NCBI GenBank assembly: GCA_009785115.1 | Contig: WQWY01000014.1 | Span: 1 to 64,000 of the forward strand | From: Micrococcales bacterium | GTDB taxonomy: Bacteria > Actinomycetota > Actinomycetes > Actinomycetales > Cellulomonadaceae | Direction of reading: 5' to 3' | DNA length: 64,000 nt | Shown here: positions 57,697-64,000 of the stretch, in pieces | Position numbering within the stretch: the stretch's first letter is position 1 | How the letters are laid out: each line of letters opens with the position of its first letter | The notes under the pieces: generated by a model | What the model was told of the DNA's origin: nothing | Seen by the model: only the letters and a program-made list of their open reading frames with translations | Database searches by the model: none | Position numbers and translations under genes: made by a program

Positions 57697-58049
57697 CCCA
57701 CCCCGACCAGGTGGTCCACCTGCGGGCGGCCGTGCGCGGGCACGGTGACCGCCACCACGTCGATGCGCACCGAGCCGGGGCGGGCGTCGTGGGCGGCGAG
57801 CCAGGCCGCCGCCAGCCGACGCAGCCGGGCGAGCTTGCGCCAGGTCACCGCCTCGGCTGGCGACCCGTAGGCCAGCGAGCGCCTGGTCTTGACCTCGACC
57901 ACGACGAGCTCGGCGCCGTCCGCCGCGACGAGGTCGATCTCTCCGATCTCGCAGCACCAGTTGCGGTCGAGCACCAGCAACCCGGCCGCCTCGAGGTGGT
58001 CGGCCGCCAGCCGCTCACCGAACTGCCCCAACGCCTTGGTGACTCGCAC
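57693..58049 (-). CDS. yraN: YraN family (UPF0102) endonuclease-like protein
   Basis: 118 residues from GTG 58049; a GTG at 58073 would add 8 residues. The restriction-endonuclease-like fold is visible: GQFGERLAADHLEAAGLLVLDRNW, CEIGEIDLVAADGAELVVVEVKTR with the PD-(D/E)xK-type Glu and Lys, and RIDVVAV. The role is uncertain, likely in DNA processing given coupling to comM and dprA. Confidence 0.88.
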   Translation of the reverse strand: MRVTKALGQFGERLAADHLEAAGLLVLDRNWCCEIGEIDLVAADGAELVVVEVKTRRSLAYGSPAEAVTWRKLARLRRLAAAWLAAHDARPGSVRIDVVAVTVPAHGRPQVDHLVGVG

Positions 58050-58148
58050 AGGCCCAGGCTCGTGCCGACGCACCCCCGTGGGAGCACCTGTCGCCGGTGT
58101 CGGTGCCCATCGACGCCGACCTGCGGGGCTGGGGACGGTTCGTCACCG

Positions 58149-59477
58149 TCAGGCCTGCGGTGCCCCGGGCTCCTGGATCGAGACAGCCTTCTCGGTCGGG
58201 ACAGACTTCTGGGTCGGCACGAGCGCGCGGGTCAGCGGCAGCGAGAGGAGGAACGCGGGCACCAGGAACACGCCAGGGCCGAGGAATCCGTAGAGGATCG
58301 ATATGAGGTTGGTCAGGACGATCACGACCAGGCCGACCCACACGAGAGCCGCACGCGCGCTGGACATGAGGGCGGGCGTGTCGTCCCACCAACGGACGGG
58401 CGTGTTCTCCAGCCCCTGCAGCAGGAAGAAGAGCAGACCGGTCAGCACCCACAGGGCGAGCACCTGCACCGCGACGATCCACCAGAAACCGGGCTGATAC
58501 CGGTCGGTGCGGTCGACACCGAGCAGGTGAGAGACGGCGAAGACGGTGCCGAGGGCGACCATGTGCCACAGGTACAGAGTCATCGCGCCACGGTTGCCGA
58601 CGGCGACGAACCACCACACCCGGGCGTTCGAGGCGATCCGCTCGATCACCGGGCGCAGCACGACGGCCAGGCCGCACAGCACGAGCATGTGCCCGCACAG
58701 CAGCAGCGACGGCGGCGTCATGTTCGACAGGTTCTGGCCCTCGACCGACACGAAGCTCACGTCGTAGGGGCCGAGGGTCACCGCGAGCACGTCGAAGACC
58801 AGGGCTCCTGCCGCGACGATCGTGGCGGTGCCGCGGCCGATCAGCCCACGGGCGTACCCGACACCGAGCAGGCCCGCGACGTACCACGCCAGGTAGTTGA
58901 GATACCCGAGCATCGAAGGCCCGTCACCGAGACGGACGGCGTCGACGGCCGCCACACCCGCGATCACAGCGGCGACGGACACCCAGAGGGCGCGGGGCGT
59001 GCGGATCTTGTGCATCAGAGGCACCCCGAGGAGCACCATCAGGTACATCCCCAAGAACCACGTCAGCTGGATGCCCACCCCGGCGATGTTGCGGTACGTC
59101 GACTCGTCGGCGGCGACACGGACGACGACCAGGACCAGGGCCCACACCGCGACGTAGTAGAACACCGGCCGGTACAGCCGCTGCACCCGCCGGAACAGCC
59201 AGCCGGCGGCGTCGGTGCCCTTGTAGCTGCGCATGCTCGCCGCGGTGCCCGCGAAGAAGAACAGAGGCATGACCTGCAGCAGCCACGTCAGCGCCTGGAG
59301 GTCTGGCGAGCCGGACAGGACGTTGCCGAGCCGCCAGCCTCCCGGCTCGATGATGACCAGCAGCATGATCCCGTGCCCGGTGATGACCACGATCAGCGAG
59401 AACAGCCGGACGACGTCGATGAACCGGTCACGGGTCGGCGGGGTGGCCTCGGTGACCTGCTTCACAGAAGGGAGCAC
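58149..59477 (-). CDS. membrane acyltransferase family 3 protein
   Basis: 442 residues, about ten predicted helices. The N-terminal RDRFIDVVRLFSLIVVITGHGIM contains the family's catalytic His region and later VMPLFFFAGTAASMRSYKG fits the Acyl_transf_3 core. These enzymes O-acetylate surface glycans or lipids; the acceptor here is unknown. GTG 59477 is supported by TAGCCT 6 bases upstream (leaderless). The C-terminal 25 residues hold the SVPTQK/SVPTEK repeat from an 18-bp duplication. It follows dgt on the same strand. Confidence 0.82.
   Translation of the reverse strand: MLPSVKQVTEATPPTRDRFIDVVRLFSLIVVITGHGIMLLVIIEPGGWRLGNVLSGSPDLQALTWLLQVMPLFFFAGTAASMRSYKGTDAAGWLFRRVQRLYRPVFYYVAVWALVLVVVRVAADESTYRNIAGVGIQLTWFLGMYLMVLLGVPLMHKIRTPRALWVSVAAVIAGVAAVDAVRLGDGPSMLGYLNYLAWYVAGLLGVGYARGLIGRGTATIVAAGALVFDVLAVTLGPYDVSFVSVEGQNLSNMTPPSLLLCGHMLVLCGLAVVLRPVIERIASNARVWWFVAVGNRGAMTLYLWHMVALGTVFAVSHLLGVDRTDRYQPGFWWIVAVQVLALWVLTGLLFFLLQGLENTPVRWWDDTPALMSSARAALVWVGLVVIVLTNLISILYGFLGPGVFLVPAFLLSLPLTRALVPTQKSVPTEKAVSIQEPGAPQA
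58182..58217. repeat. 18-bp imperfect tandem duplication at the acyltransferase 3' end
   Basis: GACAGCCTTCTCGGTCGG (58182-58199) and GACAGACTTCTGGGTCGG (58200-58217), two differences in 18. It lies in the coding tail. Confidence 0.85.
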
Positions 59478-59483
59478 GCCGAG

Positions 59484-59489
59484 AGGCTA
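59484..59489 (-). promoter_or_regulatory. -10-like TAGCCT of the acyltransferase gene, leaderless spacing
   Basis: TAGCCT on the minus strand, 6 bases before the GTG; it overlaps the end of the dgt coding region. Confidence 0.4.
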
Positions 59490-60794
59490 CCGCGACCTGG
59501 GGACTCTCTTTCTCGGCACGGCAGAGCCACCCATCAGGTGGGCGTGCCACGTCCCGGCGGAGATGTCGGTGAGGGAGGCGACCTGGTCGATCACCACGCG
59601 CAGGCGCGCGGCGTCGTCGTCGGCCGCGCGCCAGTCAGCGGCGAACGGCGGTTCGAGGGCCAGCGGGGCACGGTCGAGCAGCACCTCCACCAGGTCGGTG
59701 AGCAGCTCGCGCTGCGTGGCGTACAGCGGCTCGAGCTCGCGGGGGGCCATCACGTAGGCCACGGCGACACCCTTGAGCACCATGATCTCGGCCAGGGTCT
59801 CGTCGGGCACCACCAGGGCGGCGCCGTAGCGGGTGTGCGGCCCCGGGCCGTAGCGAGCCCGGGTCGCCTTCTGGGCGGCCTTGGCGAAACGACCGATGAG
59901 CTGGCTGGTCGCGTCCTTGAGCATGGCCAGCGCCCGGCGGGACCCGTCGAAACCCTCGGGCCACAGCTCTGCCCTCACCAGCCTGTCCATCGCGGCGTAC
60001 AGGTCCTCGGCGTAGGCGTCCTTGCCGTACCAGGCCTCCACCGCGGTCGCGATGTGCTCGCGGGCCCGCGGGTCGGTCAGCACCACCAGGTCGACCCTGC
60101 CCCCGACCACCGCGTCCTCCACGTCGTGCACGGAGTAGGAGATGTCGTCGGCCAGGTCCATGACCTGCGCTTCCAGGCACTTGTGCCGCTCTGGGGCCCC
60201 CTCGCGCACCCAGTCGAACACGCCCCTGTCGTCGGGGTACACCCCGAACTTGTGCGTCGGGCGGCCGGAGACCGGGCTGACCGGCCCCTCACCGAACCCC
60301 CACGGGTACTTGATCGAGGCGTCCAGGCTGGCCCGGGTCAGGTTGAGCCCGGCGCTGAGCCCGTCGGGGCCGGTTACCTTGGGCTCCAGGCGGGTGAGCA
60401 GGCGCAGGGTCTGGGCGTTGCCCTCGAAACCGCCGATGTCACGGGCGAGCTCGGCCAGGGCACGCTCGCCGTTGTGCCCGAACGGGGGGTGGCCCAGGTC
60501 GTGGGCCAGGCAGGCGGTGTCGACCACGTCGGGGTCGCAGCCCAGGGCCTTGCCGAGCTCGCGGCCCACCTGGGCGACCTCGAGGGTATGCGTCAGCCGC
60601 GTGCGCACGAAGTCGTCCGACGACGGCCCCAGCACCTGCGTCTTCGCGCTGAGGCGACGCAGCGCCGAGGAGTGCACCAACCGGGCCCGGTCGCGCTCGA
60701 AGGCGGTGCGCTCCTTCGACTTGGGTGCCTCGGGCACCATCCGTACCCGGTCGGCGTGCACGTAACCGACGCCGACGGGCTCGTCGCCTCTCAC
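59487..60794 (-). CDS. dgt: deoxyguanosinetriphosphate triphosphohydrolase (dNTPase)
   Basis: HD-domain enzyme that hydrolyses dNTPs to deoxynucleosides and triphosphate. 435 residues. The HD motif is CLAHDLGHPPFGHNGE, with the upstream His in RTRLTHTLEVAQ and a later Asp in DLADDISYSVHDVED. The GTG 60794 was chosen over 60800 because TACGCT lies 7 bases upstream, matching the leaderless pattern. In actinobacteria dgt often neighbours dnaG; here GH13 genes precede it. Confidence 0.93.
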   Translation of the reverse strand: MRGDEPVGVGYVHADRVRMVPEAPKSKERTAFERDRARLVHSSALRRLSAKTQVLGPSSDDFVRTRLTHTLEVAQVGRELGKALGCDPDVVDTACLAHDLGHPPFGHNGERALAELARDIGGFEGNAQTLRLLTRLEPKVTGPDGLSAGLNLTRASLDASIKYPWGFGEGPVSPVSGRPTHKFGVYPDDRGVFDWVREGAPERHKCLEAQVMDLADDISYSVHDVEDAVVGGRVDLVVLTDPRAREHIATAVEAWYGKDAYAEDLYAAMDRLVRAELWPEGFDGSRRALAMLKDATSQLIGRFAKAAQKATRARYGPGPHTRYGAALVVPDETLAEIMVLKGVAVAYVMAPRELEPLYATQRELLTDLVEVLLDRAPLALEPPFAADWRAADDDAARLRVVIDQVASLTDISAGTWHAHLMGGSAVPRKRVPRSR

Positions 60795-60801
60795 GACCAC
60801 C

Positions 60802-60807
60802 AGCGTA
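60802..60807 (-). promoter_or_regulatory. -10-like TACGCT of dgt, leaderless spacing
   Basis: TACGCT on the minus strand, 7 bases before GTG 60794; it lies in the short gap after the GH13 gene. Confidence 0.4.
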
Positions 60808-60829
60808 GTAGCCGGCCCGGGCGGCCGTG

Positions 60830-62167
60830 TCAGGCCGGGAACCCTCCACGCAGCAGGGCCTGGTACCCCCAGCCTGGCAGCTCGACCTGAGAACCGACCT
60901 CCAGCTCGACCTTCTCCCCCGTCGCGAGGTCTTTCCAGGCTCCGGCGTACGGGCCGTCACCCAGGGTGATCGTCCTGCGCCGTGGCGAGAGGTTGGCCAC
61001 CATGAAGACCGCGTCGTCACCGCGGTGCCGGGCGAAGGCCAGCACCTTGGACGGCTTGGAGGTGTAGACCTCGACCATCGGGGCGCCCCACGAGCCGTTC
61101 CACAGCGCGCTGTTGGCCTTCTTCGCCTCGATCAGCCGCCGGTACAGGTCGCCGAGAGGGTGCTCGCGCCACTCGATCTGGTCGTCCTCGAACAGCGGCA
61201 GGCTCCGGTCGTTGCCGGCCTCTTGCCCGTTGAAGACCAGCGGTATGCCCTCGCTGAGCACCGAGAGCACGATCGCGACCTCGAGCGCCTCGCCGAAGCG
61301 CTCGATCTCGCTGCCGTCCCACGCGTTCTGGTCGTGGTTGGTGACGAACAGCATCCGCATCGCGTCGTGCGGGTACGCCTTGGCGTTCCAGGCGTAGTAG
61401 GTCCGCAGCACCTCGACCCCGGCGTCCCCGGAGGCCACGGCGTGCATGACGTTGTTCCACGACCAGCCGTAGGTCGCGTCGAAGGCGTGGTCGTGCAGCT
61501 CGCGAGACTCCCACTCGGCCAGCAGGAACACCGGCTTGATCGCCTCGAGGGCCGTCCGCACCCGCTCCCAGAAGGTGGTGGGGACCAGGCCCGCGACGTC
61601 GCACCGGTACCCGTCGATGTCTACCTCGCGCACCCAGTGCTCCATGGCCCCGACCATGTAGTCACGGAGCTCGGGCACCGCGTAGTCCAGGTCGATGATG
61701 TCGTCCCACCCCCACCACGGGGTCGGCGTGAGGTCGCCCTTCCAGTCTCGGGCATACCACTCCGGGTGCTCCTCGACCAGCACGTTGTCCCAGGCGGTGT
61801 GGTTGGCCACCCAGTCCAGGATGACGTGCATCCCCAGGGCGTGGGCCTGGTCGACGAACGCCCGCAGGTCGGCGACCGTGCCCAGGTCCGGGTTCACCGA
61901 GAGGTAGTCGCGCACCGCGTAGGGGCTGCCGAGCATGCCCTTGCGGTTCACCTCTCCGATCTCGTGCACCGGCATCAGCCACAGGATCGACACCCCGAGG
62001 CCGGCGAGGCGCTCCAGGTGCCCCGCCGCGGCGGTGAATGTCCCCTCGGGCGTGAAGTGCCTGGTGTTGATCTGGTAGATCGTCGCGTCGCGGCTCCACT
62101 CCGGGTGGACGAGGTGCACGTCCGACGGCTGGTGACGCTCCACGTGCACCTGAGGTGGTCTCGTCAT
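60830..62167 (-). CDS. GH13 alpha-amylase family enzyme, intracellular
   Basis: 445 residues from ATG 62167, which overlaps the stop of the GH13 gene in front (ATGA). The (beta/alpha)8 barrel has the conserved regions: DWVANHT, GYRCDVAG (nucleophile Asp190), LLAEWE (acid/base Glu218) and VTNHDQN (Asp279). A short C-terminal beta domain follows (VFMVANLSPRRRTITLGD). There is no signal peptide, so it likely acts on imported maltodextrins. The exact specificity is unclear. Confidence 0.88.
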   Translation of the reverse strand: MTRPPQVHVERHQPSDVHLVHPEWSRDATIYQINTRHFTPEGTFTAAAGHLERLAGLGVSILWLMPVHEIGEVNRKGMLGSPYAVRDYLSVNPDLGTVADLRAFVDQAHALGMHVILDWVANHTAWDNVLVEEHPEWYARDWKGDLTPTPWWGWDDIIDLDYAVPELRDYMVGAMEHWVREVDIDGYRCDVAGLVPTTFWERVRTALEAIKPVFLLAEWESRELHDHAFDATYGWSWNNVMHAVASGDAGVEVLRTYYAWNAKAYPHDAMRMLFVTNHDQNAWDGSEIERFGEALEVAIVLSVLSEGIPLVFNGQEAGNDRSLPLFEDDQIEWREHPLGDLYRRLIEAKKANSALWNGSWGAPMVEVYTSKPSKVLAFARHRGDDAVFMVANLSPRRRTITLGDGPYAGAWKDLATGEKVELEVGSQVELPGWGYQALLRGGFPA

Positions 62168-64000
62168 CCCAGGACCCACACCCCGGCACCCGGACCAGAC
62201 CCCTCGAGCAGGAGGCTCTCGCCGTCGCCGCGCACTGACGGGCCGTCCGGGGTGCGCACCCCGGTGACCGCCTCTTCCGCCGCCCGCAGCCCCAGGCCGG
62301 CCAGCGAGAGCCGCACAGGCGGGTGGGCCGCACGGGACAGGTGCACCAGCACCCGTTGGTCGGGGTGCTCGCGCAGGTAGGTCAGCGAGTCGTCACCGAC
62401 GTGCGCGAAGCGCAGGCTCCCACGGCGCAGGGCCACGGTGTCGCGGCGCGCCGCGCTCCAGGCCTGGTACGCCTCGAGGGTCTCGGCGTCCACCCGGTCG
62501 GGGGCGTCCCACGGATACGGGGTGCGCGCGTGCTCGCCCGAGACCCCGGTCAGGCCCAGCTCGTCCCCCGCGAAGACGGTCGGCACGCCGGGCATCGTCA
62601 TCTGCGCCGCCAGCCCCACCAGGTGCAGGGCACGCCCGTGCCCGTCACGGTCGGCGCGGCCTGACGTCCCACCACCGGTGACGGTGCGCATGCGGGGGGT
62701 GTCGTGGGAGTCCAGGTGCAGCGTCGAGGCGGTCCACGCGTGCCAGGGGGCGCCGGCGCGGGCCTCGCGCATCGTGGCGACGACCGCCGGCCCCGGCAGA
62801 CGCGGGACAGGGACCCTCAACCCCAGGAAGTCCAGCCCGTGAGGCAGCCCCGGACCGTCGGGGCCGCCGCCGTTCAGCCAGGCCCACATCGGCCGGGTGA
62901 ACCCCATGTAGTCCATGGTCCCGTGCCAGCCGTCACCGGTCAGGTCGCCGTCGCCGGCGGCGTCGTGGCCGTGCTCGGCGAGCAGCCACGCGTCGGGGTG
63001 GCCCACCGCCATCGTGGCCCGGACCGTGCGCGCCACGTCGTGGGCGAGGTCCACCGGGCCGAGACGGCCGGTCATGTTCGCCACGTCGACGCGCCAGCCG
63101 TCGAGGCCGAGATCCAGCCAGCGGGCGACCACCGAGGCGGTGCCCTCGTACAGCCTCTGGCGCAGCGCCGGGGAGGCGTGGTCCAGCTTGGGAAGAGTCT
63201 TGGCGCTGAGCCAGGTCGCATAGCTGTCAGGGTGGTCCCAGAACGTGTAGTACCTGGCCTCCGTGCTGGTCGCGTCCGCCTGGGCCCGCCGGAACCACTC
63301 GTGCCCGGAGCCCGTGTGGTTGAGCGTCAGGTCACCCAGCACCCGGATGCCTCGCGCGTGGGCCACCCCCAGCAGGCGGGCGAGGGCCTCGTCCCCGCCC
63401 AGCACCGGGTCGATGCGGTCGAAGCTCACCGCGTCGTAGCGGTGCACCGACCTGCCCTCGAAGATCGGCGTCATGTACAGCGTGGTCGCTGAGAGCCTCT
63501 GCAGGACGTCCAGGTGCTGGGCGATCCCGTCGAGGTCTCCCCCGTACCACTGGCGGGAGGAGAAGCCCTCGCGGTGGTCCACCTCGTCGTCCCAGGCGGC
63601 GGGCGTCGCCCACCCGGGGGGCGTGCGTACCGCTCCCGAGCGGGCGAAACGGTCGGGGAACACCTGGTAGACGATCTGGTCGGTGACCCAGTCCGGCGGC
63701 GGCGGGGCGGTGGAGATCTTGAAGTCCGCGGCGTCGGCCACGTCGCGACCTCGGACGCCTGACGCGTTCAGCCAGCGGTAGCGGCCCTGCCCGGCGACGA
63801 GGAACCGGTAGTGGGTGAGCGGGTGCTCGCAGGCCAGGTCGGCCACGAACCAGGCGCCGGTGTCGTCGGAGCTCTCCAGCCTGGCGTGAGATACCGCGGG
63901 CTCGCCGTCGCTCCACCTCCGCAGCACCACGTCGGCGTCTGCCCCGGCCAGGCCTGGCACCGACGGCACCCTCACCCTGACCGGCACGACGTCGCCCAGC
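62164..64000 (-). CDS. GH13 alpha-glucosidase / neopullulanase-like enzyme; 5' end cut by window edge
   Basis: About 612 residues are visible and the true start lies beyond 64000: the frame is open to the edge and the visible N-terminus (LGDVVPVRVRVPSVPG) is inside a CBM34-like domain. The barrel has DLTLNHTG, GWRVDVANM (nucleophile Asp), WLLAEHGH (acid/base Glu) and LDSHDTPR (transition-state Asp), with IVYQVFPDRF opening it. This layout is that of MalZ/neopullulanase-type maltodextrin glucosidases. It is translationally coupled to the second GH13 gene. An internal GTG at 63987 is probably not the real start. Confidence 0.88.
   Translation of the reverse strand, partial: LGDVVPVRVRVPSVPGLAGADADVVLRRWSDGEPAVSHARLESSDDTGAWFVADLACEHPLTHYRFLVAGQGRYRWLNASGVRGRDVADAADFKISTAPPPPDWVTDQIVYQVFPDRFARSGAVRTPPGWATPAAWDDEVDHREGFSSRQWYGGDLDGIAQHLDVLQRLSATTLYMTPIFEGRSVHRYDAVSFDRIDPVLGGDEALARLLGVAHARGIRVLGDLTLNHTGSGHEWFRRAQADATSTEARYYTFWDHPDSYATWLSAKTLPKLDHASPALRQRLYEGTASVVARWLDLGLDGWRVDVANMTGRLGPVDLAHDVARTVRATMAVGHPDAWLLAEHGHDAAGDGDLTGDGWHGTMDYMGFTRPMWAWLNGGGPDGPGLPHGLDFLGLRVPVPRLPGPAVVATMREARAGAPWHAWTASTLHLDSHDTPRMRTVTGGGTSGRADRDGHGRALHLVGLAAQMTMPGVPTVFAGDELGLTGVSGEHARTPYPWDAPDRVDAETLEAYQAWSAARRDTVALRRGSLRFAHVGDDSLTYLREHPDQRVLVHLSRAAHPPVRLSLAGLGLRAAEEAVTGVRTPDGPSVRGDGESLLLEGSGPGAGVWVLG

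Noticed and set aside
57711..60890. A 1059-codon plus-strand open frame
   Set aside because: It is antisense to yraN, the acyltransferase and dgt, all with clear motifs. High GC in third positions produces long open frames opposite real genes. Its predicted protein is His/Arg/Gly/Val-rich without a domain.

Overview
The window is high-GC DNA (many GTG starts, almost every third codon position G or C). Its gene order is that of an actinobacterium, probably a Micrococcales relative of the Cellulomonadaceae/Sanguibacteraceae/Promicromonosporaceae; that placement is inference from gene content and synteny. Most genes are housekeeping and lie on the minus strand. I see no tRNA, rRNA, CRISPR array, insertion sequence or prophage.

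Layout. 1-7094: a subtilisin-like protease cut by the window edge, thyA, a zinc-ribbon PP2C phosphatase and gabD (both plus strand), dapB with a small TPR membrane protein, and an AraC-type regulator. 7182-9463: a peroxide module, ahpC-ahpD divergent from oxyR. 9453-24874: an M16 peptidase, pnp, rpsO, a DUF2812 protein, ribF, truB, a membrane-anchored glycosidase, a broken gene remnant, rbfA, infB, ylxR, nusA and a DUF4439 lipoprotein. This is the conserved nusA-infB-rbfA-truB-ribF-rpsO-pnp block, but rimP is missing in front of nusA. 24926-31429: proS; a three-gene SipW cluster (surface fibre-like protein, SipW peptidase, large DUF11 protein whose frame is broken); and a GNAT protein.

31559-34125: ispG and rseP. 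34361-45149: a polyamine/GABA island holding gabT, a potABC transporter with two tandem potD binding proteins, an Lrp-type regulator, a class III aminotransferase and a PuuB-like flavoprotein. It separates rseP and ispG from dxr, their usual partner. Together with gabD at 3456 these genes could import putrescine and take it through GABA and succinate semialdehyde to succinate. 45173-51990: dxr, a DivIVA-like protein, rlmN, cdsA, frr, pyrH, tsf, rpsB. 52421-58049: an M23 peptidase, a FliA/WhiG-type sigma factor, xerC, dprA, comM, yraN. 58149-64000: an acyltransferase, dgt and two overlapping GH13 alpha-glucosidase/amylase genes, the second cut by the window end.

Two patterns cross these units. 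Many genes have a TAnnnT-type -10 hexamer 6-7 bases before the start codon and no Shine-Dalgarno sequence, which suggests leaderless transcripts (thyA, dapB, truB, proS, dgt, the acyltransferase and others). Short tandem duplications of 15, 18 or 33 bp recur at gene ends (thyA, the TPR protein, oxyR, rbfA, the aminotransferase, the sigma factor, the acyltransferase). The strongest candidates for new biology are the polyamine island with its palindromic operator candidates, the SipW cluster with its interrupted DUF11 protein, and these gene-terminal duplications.
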